Below are positions 24,663-33,585 of a DNA stretch of 38,116 nucleotides, piece by piece (position 1 is the stretch's first letter; each line of letters begins with the position of its first letter). The position numbers and the translations under genes are program-made. The notes beneath the pieces were generated by a model. That model saw only the letters and a list, made by a program, of their open reading frames with translations, had not been told where the DNA came from and made no database searches. The DNA comes from an uncultured Flavobacteriaceae bacterium (lineage in GTDB: Bacteria; Bacteroidota; Bacteroidia; Flavobacteriales; Flavobacteriaceae), in the NCBI GenBank assembly GCA_938020445.1, contig CALIIC010000174.1:1-38116 (forward strand), in the 5' to 3' direction.

Positions 24663-25400
24663 ATGAAGAATATATTCCTACTATTCATAAGCTTATGCTG
24701 TTTCAGCAGTTGCCACCAAGCCAAAAAAAACGATGGTACTCAAAAAAAGACTGCACGCGTACTACCCATAGTAAAAGCCGACCGTTACAACGTAGCTTTC
24801 CTTATCATGGAAGGCACCTACAACACGGAGTTCACAGCGCCATTCGATATTTTTCAGCATACACAGTATCGAAAAGGTATTAAGGCCATGAACACCTTTA
24901 CCGTTGCGAATACCTTAGACCCTATTACCACTTTTGAAGGAGTACGTTTGTTACCTGATTTTGACTATACCAATGATTCCCTGCCGGTAATCGACATCTT
25001 AGTCGTACCCAGTGCAGAACACCACTTGGATACCGACCTTAGGGATACCACGCTTCTGAATTTTGTAAAAAAGGTAGATAAAAATGCCTTATTTATGACC
25101 AGCCATTGTGATGGCGCATTTATACTTGCCAAAACTGGCGTATTGGACGGGGTGGTCTCAACTACATTCCCAAGCGATATTGAAAAATACAAAACCATGT
25201 TTCCGCAACTTGCTGTAAAAGATAGCGTTCTATTTGTACATGATGGCAAATATGTTACTTCTGCCGGTGGGGCCAAAAGTTTCGAAGCAGCACTTTACGT
25301 ATGTGAACTGCTTTATGGTAAAGAAATAGCCCGATCTTTGGCGAAAGGATTGGTAATTGATTGGAACCTAGAGGAAGTATCCCATTTTATTCCTCAATAA
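24663..25400 (+). CDS. DJ-1/PfpI-family lipoprotein
   Basis: This 245-residue protein has a lipoprotein signal (FISLCCFSSC, Cys17), unusual for the mostly cytoplasmic DJ-1/PfpI fold. The fold is clear: VAFLIMEGT (about 44-52), APFDIF (59-64), IDILVVPSAE (110-119) and the nucleophile elbow TSHCDGAFILAKTGVLDG with Cys149, followed by VTSAGGAKSFEAAL. This layout resembles the GATase1-like N-terminal domain of AraC-type regulators, but there is no DNA-binding part. It may act as a periplasmic hydrolase or chaperone. The gene converges with the hydrolase-like gene, and the two coding regions overlap by 14 bases. Confidence 0.88.
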   Translation: MKNIFLLFISLCCFSSCHQAKKNDGTQKKTARVLPIVKADRYNVAFLIMEGTYNTEFTAPFDIFQHTQYRKGIKAMNTFTVANTLDPITTFEGVRLLPDFDYTNDSLPVIDILVVPSAEHHLDTDLRDTTLLNFVKKVDKNALFMTSHCDGAFILAKTGVLDGVVSTTFPSDIEKYKTMFPQLAVKDSVLFVHDGKYVTSAGGAKSFEAALYVCELLYGKEIARSLAKGLVIDWNLEEVSHFIPQ

Positions 25401-26799
25401 TTTCGTAGCGAGCACCTTTTAAATATTTTTCTACAATCGCGTTGAATTCCCGAGTAATTCGCAGCAAGGCGGTATTCTCGATGGTATATAATTTGGCTTT
25501 GTCAGTATATCCGTTTTTAAGAAGCTCTTCTAAATAAAACAAGGCCGTACTATAGTCATCGATCAACGCACTATTGCCAATTACTTTTATGTAATTTTCA
25601 TAGGCCTTCGAATCGGTAATGGTCTTTAACATCCACAAAAGATTCAAGGCCTCTAAATCAACTTGCTCATTCAATTGAACCACATCGATGGTATCTTCTA
25701 TCAATGCATTTATATAGCCACGAAGTCGTGCCCCCATCTGTCGTATAGCCGAGTCAGCGTGGCTTTCATACTTCCCTATTTCTTCCATCTGATACGTCCA
25801 CCAACCTAAATTATTATAATTATAGGTTCTAACATCTTCTTCTAGGTAATACCCGTAATCTTCTTTTAGAAAAGACTCTTTAAAAAATGCATTGTTCTGA
25901 CTTCGATTTTGACTTTTGTACCCCTTACTTCTTTTTAAGATCTTGGCCCGTTCACGAAGTGAATCTATCGATTTATGGGGTTGGTATATATCAATGGTCT
26001 CATCCAAAAGTTCATAGGCCAATAACTGCTTCTGATCCGCTATTAACTCACTGATCTTCGAAAGATTTTCGTTATAGGTACGGTCAACAAAAATACTGTC
26101 ACGAGCAATATTGTTCTTTGCCATTGCCGAAAGGGTAAAAATCTCTAATGCCTTTCCCAAATATTCCGTAGTTGGCCATTCTTGCCCCCCGTCAAAGACC
26201 AATAACTGATTAGGAAACCGCAACTTATTCAAGGTTTTTTCAACCGCTAGGGTAGTCGGGTAGTTGAAATCCCGGTTTCCAACAATCCCTACTACATGAA
26301 AAGGATTTCTTGATGTTAAGACCTCCGTATTGGGGATAGTCGCCCCACAGAGCAGCACCCCTTCTACCGATTTGATAAAGGATGGTATAATAGCTGCCAA
26401 ACGAGCCCCGGCCTCAAACCCTCCGGTGTATACCCTATCGGCGTCAATAGGCAACAATGTACCGACACTCGAGAACAATCGACTGGAAATGCGCAAATTA
26501 TTCGCAATAGGCAAACTATCATGAATGCTATTGGACGCAACCAAGATGTACCCTTCTTTTTCAGCGGCCTCCCGAAACATATTTAAGCTCTGCCTACCCC
26601 TTCCTTGCATATCATATACAAAGAGTACAGGCCATTTCTTAATAGGATCAAATTTCTTGGGGAGATATAGTGCAAAGTTTTCGGGAATTGAATCGTTTAT
26701 TCGAATGGAGTCGACAACGAAACCTTTTTTAAGAGAAATTTTCTGTGCGGTCGTTGAGAAAGCAACTCCCAAAACCAAAACCAATAAAATTTTTTTCAT
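25387..26799 (-). CDS. Secreted α/β-hydrolase-like protein lacking the nucleophilic serine
   Basis: This 470-residue protein has a signal peptide (MKKILLVLVLGVAFSTTAQ). The first 230 residues look like an α/β-hydrolase: LYLPKKFDPIKKWPVLFVYD (about 44-63) and the elbow position VYTGGFEAGARLAA (about 123-136). In active relatives that elbow reads G-x-S-x-G; here Glu129 stands where the Ser should be, so catalysis is doubtful. Residues about 240-470 are a helical region rich in charged and aromatic residues, possibly TPR-like, with YYLEEDVRTYNYNNLGWWTY in the middle. I do not know its role. I chose the ATG at 26799, where the signal peptide begins. Confidence 0.82.
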   Translation of the reverse strand: MKKILLVLVLGVAFSTTAQKISLKKGFVVDSIRINDSIPENFALYLPKKFDPIKKWPVLFVYDMQGRGRQSLNMFREAAEKEGYILVASNSIHDSLPIANNLRISSRLFSSVGTLLPIDADRVYTGGFEAGARLAAIIPSFIKSVEGVLLCGATIPNTEVLTSRNPFHVVGIVGNRDFNYPTTLAVEKTLNKLRFPNQLLVFDGGQEWPTTEYLGKALEIFTLSAMAKNNIARDSIFVDRTYNENLSKISELIADQKQLLAYELLDETIDIYQPHKSIDSLRERAKILKRSKGYKSQNRSQNNAFFKESFLKEDYGYYLEEDVRTYNYNNLGWWTYQMEEIGKYESHADSAIRQMGARLRGYINALIEDTIDVVQLNEQVDLEALNLLWMLKTITDSKAYENYIKVIGNSALIDDYSTALFYLEELLKNGYTDKAKLYTIENTALLRITREFNAIVEKYLKGARYEIIEE

Positions 26800-26881
26800 A
26801 CGCTTTTGAACTAGGCAGTAGTTGCTACCATACACAACCCCAAACCCTTGATTTTAGAAGAATAGTATCAAAAATAAGGCC

Positions 26882-26908
26882 AAAAAGAATTCAACTTCAA
26901 TTCTTTTT
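26882..26908 (-). terminator. Terminator after the MscS gene at 26942
   Basis: AAAAAGAATT (26882-26891) pairs with AATTCTTTTT (26899-26908) around a seven-base loop, 34 bases beyond the MscS stop on the minus strand. The stem is AT-rich, so strength is moderate. Confidence 0.6.
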
Positions 26909-26941
26909 GATTTTAGAAAAAACCGATGGCAATGATACTGG

Positions 26942-27766
26942 TTATTCCCCTATAAGTCCCATCTCCACTCCTTCAGAATAAGCCACTTTTACTTGGTTGC
27001 CGCTAAAGGCCTTTTTAATGGCCTTGTTCGCGCCAAAAGTAACCTCCCAAAAATCATCTGGCAATACAAAAGGCCGTACAAGAAGGGTAATACTATGGGA
27101 GTCAAAATTATGAATACCTATTTCGGGACGCGGACTCTCTAAAATCTTCGGCACCTCGGCCAAGGCTTTCTCAATAATCTGTTGTACCCTAGGAAAACTT
27201 TCTTCATAGGGCATGGTCACTTCCAATTCCAAACGGATCATCCCTTTTTCGGAATAATTTGTGACCACAGAATCGGTAATCATTGAATTCGGAATGATCA
27301 AAATTTTATTTCCAGGGGTAAGGACATCGGTACTAAAAATACCTATTTCCTCTACCCTACCGAATTTATCATCTACCTGAATCCAGTCATTTATCTTATA
27401 GGGCTTTAAAGTCAAAATCAAGATTCCGGACGCAAAATTACCCAAACTGCCTTGCAGCGCCATACCTACGGCAAAGCCCGCCGCTGCCAATATTGCTACC
27501 AAACCTGTAAGATCTGCTCCCAGAACCGAGGCAATAACAAATAATACGGTCCCCTTCAATAATATACCTACCGTTGAAGATAAAAATGGTCGTAAGGTTT
27601 CTGAAAAGCCAGTTTTTTTAAGAAGGTTTCCGAATAACTGAACAAGCTTCCTGACCACTTTGAAGCCTGCCCACAAAATAATACCGGCAAGTAAAATTTT
27701 AGGGAGGTAAAAAACCGCCTTATCTATCGCTATCTGCAGGTATTTCTCTATATCGTTCCATTCCAT
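26942..27766 (-). CDS. MscS-family small-conductance mechanosensitive channel
   Basis: This 274-residue protein has three N-terminal helices (VFYLPKILLAGIILWAGF, then about 62-85 and 87-110). The pore helix AAAGFAVGMALQGSLGNFAS (about 94-113) carries the Gly/Ala zipper of E. coli MscS. The β-domain follows (INDWIQV, NKILIIPNSMI) and ends GVEMGLIGE. It is closer to canonical MscS than the copy at 8995, which is longer at the N-terminus. It protects cells on osmotic downshift. It is followed by its own terminator and preceded by the symporter terminator, so it is probably monocistronic. Confidence 0.94.
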   Translation of the reverse strand: MEWNDIEKYLQIAIDKAVFYLPKILLAGIILWAGFKVVRKLVQLFGNLLKKTGFSETLRPFLSSTVGILLKGTVLFVIASVLGADLTGLVAILAAAGFAVGMALQGSLGNFASGILILTLKPYKINDWIQVDDKFGRVEEIGIFSTDVLTPGNKILIIPNSMITDSVVTNYSEKGMIRLELEVTMPYEESFPRVQQIIEKALAEVPKILESPRPEIGIHNFDSHSITLLVRPFVLPDDFWEVTFGANKAIKKAFSGNQVKVAYSEGVEMGLIGE

Positions 27767-27854
27767 ACATTAAAATAAACGATAAAATCGGTTTCCTACA
27801 AATATTTAATTTCTTTTTGGACCCGGAGCCTTCCGCACGTCCCTCAAGTGGGGG

Positions 27855-27887
27855 AATAAAAAATATAAAAAGCGACTATCGCGCTTT
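27855..27887 (-). terminator. Terminator overlapping the symporter stop codon
   Basis: AAAGCG (27869-27874) and CGCTTT (27882-27887) form a stem whose loop contains the symporter TAG at 27876-27878. The minus strand continues into TTTTTATATTTTTT. Confidence 0.6.
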
Positions 27888-29438
27888 ACTTTTTATTGCT
27901 GCCCTGTACTTTTCCAATTCTTCCTTCACTTTAGGGAGCAATAGCACCAAACCGATCATATTGGGCACGAGCATGGCAAAAATCATAGCATCGGAGAAAT
28001 AGGTTACAGCACCTAAACTGGCCGCCGCGCCGATAACCACAAAGATGCAGAAAAGGGTCTTATAGGTATATTCCATTTGTTTTCCCCTTCCGAACAAAAA
28101 TGACCAAGCTTGGTAGCCATAATACGACCATGAAATCATGGATGAAAAAGCAAAAAGAATTACTGCAAAAGATAAAAGGTACGGAAACCACGAAATGCCA
28201 CTTGCCAAAGCATTTGAAGTAAGTACCACCCCCTGCGCATCGTTGATTTCTACTCCCACCACCAATTGCCCGGTAACGATCAACACCAAGGCGGTCATAG
28301 TACACACGACCACGGTATCTATAAAGGGCTCTAGCAAGGCGACCATCCCCTCGCTTGCAGCGTACCTGGTTTTAACCGCCGCATGCGCAATAGAAGAAGA
28401 GCCTATTCCCGCTTCATTGGAAAAAGCGGCGCGCTTAAAACCTTGAATAAGCACTCCTATAAAACCTCCTGCAATACCCTCTGGAGAAAAAGCACCGTGA
28501 AAAATAGCCATCATCGCGTCAGGGATCGCGCGGAAGTTGATGCCTAAAATGATTAGTACGGCCAATACATACATGACCACCATTGCCGGGACAATCTTAT
28601 CGGTCACCTTTGCAATTTTTTTGATTCCTCCAATTATTACCACTCCAACGAACGTGGCCATCACAAGTCCGAACAACCATCCTTTACCGGCGATAAAACT
28701 GCGCTCGGCACCTGTAACATATTCAAACAATCTAAATGCCTGGTTCACTTGAAACATATTACCGCCACCAAAAGATCCTCCGATACACATAATAGCGAAA
28801 ACAACCGCTAGCAGTTTCCCAAGTTTCTGCCACCCTTTTTCTTGGAGCCCTTTGGTCAAATAATACATGGGACCTCCATACACGGTACCATCGGCAGCTA
28901 TCTCGCGGTATTTCACACCCAATGTGCATTCTACAAATTTTGAGGCCATTCCCAAAAAACCGACAAGAATCATCCAAAAAGTAGCTCCAGGCCCACCTAT
29001 TGACAAAGCAATTGCAACCCCCGCGATGTTCCCTAGACCTACCGTGGCCGAAAGTGCGGCGGTCAAGGCTTGAAAATGAGTGACCTCCCCATGGTGCCCC
29101 TCAATTTTAATCGTATCCAAAATATCTTCGGACGGGGAAGGGGTAGCTTCAGTAGCCGCAGCTTCAACAGATTCTTCCAAATCGTCATATTTTCCTTGAA
29201 CAATTCGGATAGCAGTCATAAAACCACGAATATTGATTCCCTTAAAATAAATTGTAAAGTACCCGGCTCCTAGCAAAAGAACAACCAATACCCAAGGAAT
29301 ACCCGCGGTATCGGTAATCGGGATTTCGGAAAAAATAGCATCGGCAAACCAACCTGTTGCATTTTCAAAAACACGGTCAATTTGTTCATCTACGGAAAGA
29401 GGTTCGCTTAATTGTAACTTTTCTAGAATAGGGTACAT
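27876..29438 (-). CDS. Sodium:alanine/glycine symporter (AGCS family)
   Basis: This 520-residue inner-membrane protein has about eleven helices. The family signature is plain: FQALTAALSATVGLGNIAGV (about 124-143), then GPGATFWM, KFVECTLGVKYRE, GGPMYYLTKGL and FSNEAGIGSSSIAHAA (about 340). These proteins import alanine or glycine with Na+. An acidic, Ala/Glu-rich loop sits between the first helices (about 84-110), which looks longer than usual. I use the ATG at 29438; the in-frame extension to 29468 is not supported. It lies downstream of a 7TM-LuxR regulator on the same strand and could be its target, by inference from position only. Confidence 0.93.
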   Translation of the reverse strand: MYPILEKLQLSEPLSVDEQIDRVFENATGWFADAIFSEIPITDTAGIPWVLVVLLLGAGYFTIYFKGINIRGFMTAIRIVQGKYDDLEESVEAAATEATPSPSEDILDTIKIEGHHGEVTHFQALTAALSATVGLGNIAGVAIALSIGGPGATFWMILVGFLGMASKFVECTLGVKYREIAADGTVYGGPMYYLTKGLQEKGWQKLGKLLAVVFAIMCIGGSFGGGNMFQVNQAFRLFEYVTGAERSFIAGKGWLFGLVMATFVGVVIIGGIKKIAKVTDKIVPAMVVMYVLAVLIILGINFRAIPDAMMAIFHGAFSPEGIAGGFIGVLIQGFKRAAFSNEAGIGSSSIAHAAVKTRYAASEGMVALLEPFIDTVVVCTMTALVLIVTGQLVVGVEINDAQGVVLTSNALASGISWFPYLLSFAVILFAFSSMISWSYYGYQAWSFLFGRGKQMEYTYKTLFCIFVVIGAAASLGAVTYFSDAMIFAMLVPNMIGLVLLLPKVKEELEKYRAAIKSKAR

Positions 29439-29546
29439 AACGCTCTGAAATTTTGAATGTGAGCGCAAAAACGTGCTATTTAACCAATGAAAAAAGGGTA
29501 CGTACTACTCAAAATTTGATACGATATACTTACGTGGTAGGAATTT

Positions 29547-30659
29547 TCAAAAATCTTTCTTCAAACTTGCATACGACAGTAGATCGTTATCAAGTGCGTA
29601 TTGAATGAGCTGATTCTTACCGGCAGCTCCGCTAATTTTCAATACTTTTTTTATCTGGTGTATATGTGCTTGAAAACCATCTACGCTAATATGCATCGCC
29701 TCTGCCATTTCGGTATAGGATTTTCGATGTCCAAACGCACCCAGATTCCCCAAAACCTCTTTTTGCCGATCTGAAAGTTCGATCTTTGAAGCCTCTGTAA
29801 TTCGTTGTAGCTCTTCCTTTAATCGTGTAATGGTATCTAAATGGCTCTCATTTGCCACCTGCAATTGAGCTGTTGTTTTTTGTAAGTGTGCTTTTTCCTT
29901 GAGTGTAGCTTCCAACAAGGACTGTTTGTGTTCTTTTTCCGATAAAAACTTCCAACTATACAGCAATATAGAAAAGAGTAAAATGAACAGGAACTTAAAC
30001 GAAATTGCACTTACGGCACCGACCAATGCCCAAGACTCAGTACCAACAAAGGTAGGTGCTGCCTCCAAAGGAACAATACGATGGGTAACCGCAATCAGGA
30101 TAAGCAAGAAAAGTACAAAACTAGGTAAGTACATAAAGTGCATTTGACGATTTATGAAGGCCCTGGTCAGAGCATGCAAAAGGGCAAATGCAACGACCAT
30201 CGAAATAGGAATATCAATCAACCAAATTAAAGAATTGCTTATTGCCGGGTTGGTATAAGATGCGGCAAAAAAAACGAAGATGAACATTCCCATAAGCCCT
30301 AAATACAGCCAAATGAATTCTTTCTCGGAGAAGCGTGCTACGAGTCGCACCACAATATTTGGTCTCCCTTTATATTCTATAGAGGGCAGTGATAATAGGA
30401 TGAAAAGAGAATTCAGTAAAGAAATGCATACCCCAACATAGATCAGGGTCTTGTTTGAAGGAAGTAGTGAAAGCCCTTCTACGGCAATACAATTAAAAAG
30501 CGCTCCTATGCCCCAAACGAAAATTGCCCAACCGAACCACAAAATACCTTTGACACCCTCATTTGTATCACTTCTTGAGCGTTCTCTTTTGTAAATACGT
30601 TGCACGACCACGGCAGTGACCAGGCAAACAATAGCAGTAATGGCATACTCCAAAATCAT
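29547..30659 (-). CDS. Seven-helix membrane protein with LuxR-type HTH
   Basis: This 370-residue protein (counting a possible GTG start two codons up; 368 from the ATG at 30659) has seven hydrophobic helices in the first 235 residues, for example IVCLVTAVVV, IFVWGIGALFNCI and LFILLFSILLYSW. A coiled coil follows (about 240-290, TLKEKAHLQKTTAQLQVANE). The C-terminal HTH reads LSDRQKEVLGNLG, SYTEMAEAMHISVDGFQAHI and QIKKVLKISG, as in GerE/LuxR domains but divergent. There is no receiver domain or signal peptide, so the transcription factor appears tethered to the inner membrane with a seven-helix sensor. The ligand is unknown. A TACTTTTG box lies 48 bases before the ATG. Confidence 0.82.
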   Translation of the reverse strand: MILEYAITAIVCLVTAVVVQRIYKRERSRSDTNEGVKGILWFGWAIFVWGIGALFNCIAVEGLSLLPSNKTLIYVGVCISLLNSLFILLSLPSIEYKGRPNIVVRLVARFSEKEFIWLYLGLMGMFIFVFFAASYTNPAISNSLIWLIDIPISMVVAFALLHALTRAFINRQMHFMYLPSFVLFLLILIAVTHRIVPLEAAPTFVGTESWALVGAVSAISFKFLFILLFSILLYSWKFLSEKEHKQSLLEATLKEKAHLQKTTAQLQVANESHLDTITRLKEELQRITEASKIELSDRQKEVLGNLGAFGHRKSYTEMAEAMHISVDGFQAHIHQIKKVLKISGAAGKNQLIQYALDNDLLSYASLKKDF

Positions 30660-30706
30660 AGACACAGGGTCGTTTTCTTAGCTAAAGTTACATAAAATGG
30701 TATTGG

Positions 30707-30714
30707 CAAAAGTA
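30707..30714 (-). promoter_or_regulatory. -7 box for the 7TM-LuxR gene
   Basis: The minus strand reads TACTTTTG, 48 bases before the ATG at 30659. No -33 TTG at normal spacing. Confidence 0.45.
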
Positions 30715-30775
30715 CTTAACCATTGTGTAAGCACACCCTGTACCGACCCTGCCCCAGCATCTAAAGTCCTATTTC

Positions 30776-31234
30776 CTAATCGGGTATTTTTTGAATGTGC
30801 CCATGTCGAATTACATTCGACAAGATAATATTGGTTCGGGTTTCTCCATATTGAATAAGTTGATCAATGAACTGTTCAAGATGAAACTGGTCTTTTAAGA
30901 CCACCTCCATCACAATGTTTTCATTGCCGGTAATACGATAGCAATTAATGACCTCATCAAAGGTTTTTACCAGGGATAAAAAAGGCTTTAGTTTTCCCAT
31001 AAACGCCCGCAAGGTAATGATAGCTTTAAGTTGATGCCCAGTTAGCGTATGCGATACCATCGCCTTGTAGCCCTCTAATATTCCTAGGTCTTCCATCTTC
31101 TTTACGCGCTCGGCCACGGCCGGAGGTGTAAGACCGACTTGACGGCCAATATCTGCAAACGAAATCCTTGCGTTTTTCTGCAAGCAATTTAATATTCCCC
31201 AATTCAAATCATCAATCTTACTATTTAAAGCCAT
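30776..31234 (-). CDS. Lrp/AsnC-family transcriptional regulator
   Basis: This 152-residue protein has an N-terminal winged helix (IDDLNWGILNCLQKNARISF, then IGRQVGLTPPAVAERVKKME, about 26-45) and a C-terminal RAM ligand-binding domain (about 60-145). Lrp/AsnC proteins form octamers and sense amino acids. Near genes that could be relevant are the alanine/glycine symporter and purU, but no direct link is shown. It is divergent from the helical-bundle gene at 31348, with a TATCTTTG box 54 bases upstream of the ATG. Confidence 0.93.
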   Translation of the reverse strand: MALNSKIDDLNWGILNCLQKNARISFADIGRQVGLTPPAVAERVKKMEDLGILEGYKAMVSHTLTGHQLKAIITLRAFMGKLKPFLSLVKTFDEVINCYRITGNENIVMEVVLKDQFHLEQFIDQLIQYGETRTNIILSNVIRHGHIQKIPD

Positions 31235-31287
31235 TTGGTTCTAATTCTTTTGATTAAAAAGTAAAAACAAGTTTTAACTATAAAATC

Positions 31288-31295
31288 CAAAGATA
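31288..31295 (-). promoter_or_regulatory. -7 box for the Lrp/AsnC gene
   Basis: The minus strand reads TATCTTTG, 54 bases before the ATG at 31234. It lies in the 113-base divergent region shared with the gene at 31348. Confidence 0.5.
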
Positions 31296-31347
31296 AAAAT
31301 TTTAAATCGGCCGTAACTTTATATTTCGAATTGCTAGTACGAAAAAG

Positions 31348-31749
31348 ATGTCCCGAAAAAATCTTAGCACCGTCCCTGTCTACGGGAAAGCCATGAAACT
31401 CTGCCACTTGAGTAGAGAGATTGCTTCCTACATTTCCTTTAACAAAGATTTGTTGCATTTATATAAATCTCAAAGTTTCCGAGATGTATTGGCCAATGCC
31501 ATTCTCACCGATGCGATTTTAATCCCGCAGCAAATTGCCTCGGCCGAACGATCAAGTTCACGGAGCGAGCGGATAAAGAGTGCTTCTTTTATAGGAATCA
31601 TGATCAATAACATCAATTCTTACTGTATGGGACTGGAAAAGGATGGTATTAAAGAAAAAGAGTACCTAGATCTTCTACGAAAAGAAACCAAATTGTTCAG
31701 GTCTTCTTTTCGAAAATGGCGTAAATCGCTTGTGAACGATTCGCTTTAG
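31348..31749 (+). CDS. Four-helix-bundle-like protein of unknown function
   Basis: This 133-residue protein is predicted to be almost all helix. The first part (YGKAMKLCHLSREIASYI, about 12-29) resembles the four-helix bundle protein family (TIGR02436/S23), which is often found as a stand-alone protein in Bacteroidota, but the match is weak. The C-terminus is basic (FRSSFRKWRKSLVND), so RNA or protein binding is possible. It is divergent from the Lrp/AsnC gene and sits 96 bases upstream of purU. No signal peptide. Confidence 0.75.
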   Translation: MSRKNLSTVPVYGKAMKLCHLSREIASYISFNKDLLHLYKSQSFRDVLANAILTDAILIPQQIASAERSSSRSERIKSASFIGIMINNINSYCMGLEKDGIKEKEYLDLLRKETKLFRSSFRKWRKSLVNDSL

Positions 31750-31818
31750 GCTGCCCTACGAATTTCTTTTTTTCGTAAAAAAACCTCCGTATTTTCTGTC
31801 AAAACTACTTTTATGCGC

Positions 31819-31826
31819 TAATTTTG
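31819..31826 (+). promoter_or_regulatory. -7 box upstream of purU
   Basis: TAATTTTG matches TAnnTTTG and ends 19 bases before the TTG start codon at 31846. It supports a start downstream of this point. Confidence 0.5.
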
Positions 31827-31845
31827 GGCCATAAACCCTTAGCGC

Positions 31846-32697
31846 TTGAAAACCACTATACTTATTCATTGCCCAGATCAACCCGGAATTGTTCATGCCG
31901 TAACCGGTTTCGTTCAAGCAAAAGGTGGCAATGTCGTGTACCTAGACCAGCATGTTGACCAAGAGGCGGACGTTTTTTTTATGCGATTAGAGAGTGATTT
32001 TGATTCGCATACTTATGTATTTGAAGAATTTCGCGAAAACTTCGACAAAGAGGTCGCTTTGCCCTATGCAATGAAGTGGCAGATCTACAAAGAGGGCCAT
32101 AAACCGAGGATGGCCATTTTCGTCTCAAAATACAATCATTGCCTATATGACCTATTAAGCAGATACCATGCAGGGGAGCTACAGGTAACTATTCCTTTTA
32201 TTCTCAGTAATCATGCTTCTTTAGCACCTATTGCTGCTCAGTTTGATATTCCTTTTCACCATGTCCCGGTCACCAAGACCACTAAGGTTGAGGCTGAGGA
32301 AAAACAACTTCAGCTGTTACGGGAAGAAAGGGTAGACTTTATCGTACTTGCCCGCTACATGCAGATTGTAAGCGGTATGCTTATCGGCAACTATGTGAAT
32401 AAGATCATCAACATTCATCATTCATTTTTACCGGCATTTGCGGGAGCCAAACCCTATCACGCGGCCTTTGAAAGGGGCGTTAAGATAATTGGCGCAACCA
32501 GCCATTATGTGACCGAAGCGCTCGACGCGGGTCCGATCATAGAACAAGATGTTACCACTGTTTCGCATTCGCACAGCATCGCTGATTTTATAGCAAAAGG
32601 CAGGGATTTAGAGAAAATTGTGCTCGCACGGGCGGTGCGGCTTCATGTGCAGCGTAAAACAATCGTTTATAACAATAAAACAGTCATATTTTCATAA
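31846..32697 (+). CDS. purU: Formyltetrahydrofolate deformylase PurU
   Basis: This 283-residue enzyme hydrolyses 10-formyl-THF to formate and THF, balancing the one-carbon pool. An N-terminal ACT domain spans about 1-80 (ILIHCPDQPGIVHAVTGFV). The formyltransferase-like domain carries the catalytic Asn-His pair in NIIHHSFLP-type wording (NIHHSFLPAFAGAKPYH, about 187-203) and the Asp in EALDAGPIIEQD (about 224-235). The start codon is TTG: the nearest in-frame ATG upstream, at 31813, is followed two codons later by a stop, and the reading from 31846 begins exactly at the family N-terminus. It is followed 16 bases on by the DUF4197 gene. Confidence 0.93.
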   Translation: MKTTILIHCPDQPGIVHAVTGFVQAKGGNVVYLDQHVDQEADVFFMRLESDFDSHTYVFEEFRENFDKEVALPYAMKWQIYKEGHKPRMAIFVSKYNHCLYDLLSRYHAGELQVTIPFILSNHASLAPIAAQFDIPFHHVPVTKTTKVEAEEKQLQLLREERVDFIVLARYMQIVSGMLIGNYVNKIINIHHSFLPAFAGAKPYHAAFERGVKIIGATSHYVTEALDAGPIIEQDVTTVSHSHSIADFIAKGRDLEKIVLARAVRLHVQRKTIVYNNKTVIFS

Positions 32698-32713
32698 CCT
32701 TAAATCATATCGG

Positions 32714-33421
32714 ATGTATAAAAAATTAATTTTGTTCGCCCTTGTTTTTCAATTTGCAGCTTGTGGCGAACTTCAGCAAGTAGTAAATCAGCTTCCTCAA
32801 GGAACCCAAAGCCTAGGGAATGCAGAAATTGCGGGCGGCCTTAGAGAGGCACTGAACAAGGGAATAGACAAACAGGTGAGTAAATTGACCCAAGCCGATG
32901 GGTTCTTCAAAAACGAATTGGTCAAAATACTATTGCCGGAGGAATTGCAAAAGGTAGATAAGACATTGCGGGATATCGGACTTTCAAAACTCGCCGACGA
33001 AGGTTTGAAAGTGCTGAACAGAGCCGCCGAAGATGCGGTGGGAGAAGCAACCCCAATTTTTGTAGACGCTGTAAAGGGTATCACTTTTGCAGATGCAAAA
33101 AACATTCTCCTAGGTTCTGATAATGCGGCCACGCAATACTTGAACAATGCTACCAACAAAGCACTCTATAATAAGTTCAAACCCGTTATACAAAGTTCTT
33201 TTGACAAAGTTGGAGCCGATAAGATATGGAGCAATCTTATAAATCGGTACAATAGCATTCCTTTGACCAAAAATGTGAATCCGGATTTGACGGAGTATGT
33301 AACCCAGGAAGCACTTGAAGGGGTGTATACAATGATTGCCGTGGAAGAAAAAGAAATTCGAACCAAGGTTTCATCCCGTACAACCGACTTATTACGCAAG
33401 GTTTTTGTACTACAGGATTAG
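32714..33421 (+). CDS. DUF4197 lipoprotein
   Basis: This 235-residue protein has a lipoprotein-like signal (LFALVFQFAAC, Cys15). The mature protein fits DUF4197 along its length: IAGGLREALNKGIDKQVSKL (about 38-57), ILLPEELQKV, ADAKNILLGSDNAATQYL (about 132-149) and a C-terminal IAVEEKEIRTKVSSRTTDLL. Family members are periplasmic or outer-membrane helical proteins with unknown function. The ATG at 32714 sits 16 bases after the purU stop, so they are probably co-transcribed. A series of three hairpins follows. Confidence 0.9.
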   Translation: MYKKLILFALVFQFAACGELQQVVNQLPQGTQSLGNAEIAGGLREALNKGIDKQVSKLTQADGFFKNELVKILLPEELQKVDKTLRDIGLSKLADEGLKVLNRAAEDAVGEATPIFVDAVKGITFADAKNILLGSDNAATQYLNNATNKALYNKFKPVIQSSFDKVGADKIWSNLINRYNSIPLTKNVNPDLTEYVTQEALEGVYTMIAVEEKEIRTKVSSRTTDLLRKVFVLQD

Positions 33422-33476
33422 TGTTAAAAAAGAATCGTTTGACCACAATAAATGAAAAAGATTCGCGTTAACGATT

Positions 33477-33522
33477 AAAAGGCATGCACCTTTTCAATTT
33501 AGAAAAGCGTCGATGCTTTTTA
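33477..33522 (+). terminator. Two tandem hairpins after the DUF4197 gene
   Basis: AAAAGG (33477-33482) pairs with CCTTTT (33489-33494), and AAAAGC (33503-33508) pairs with GCTTTT (33515-33520). Only the second has a short T-run. Together they probably weaken readthrough ahead of the stronger terminator at 33586. Confidence 0.45.
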
Positions 33523-33585
33523 CATCAATTTGATTGAAATCTATATAAAGATATTTGAGTTAGTAATTTTTTGAGTTAGTTAGTT

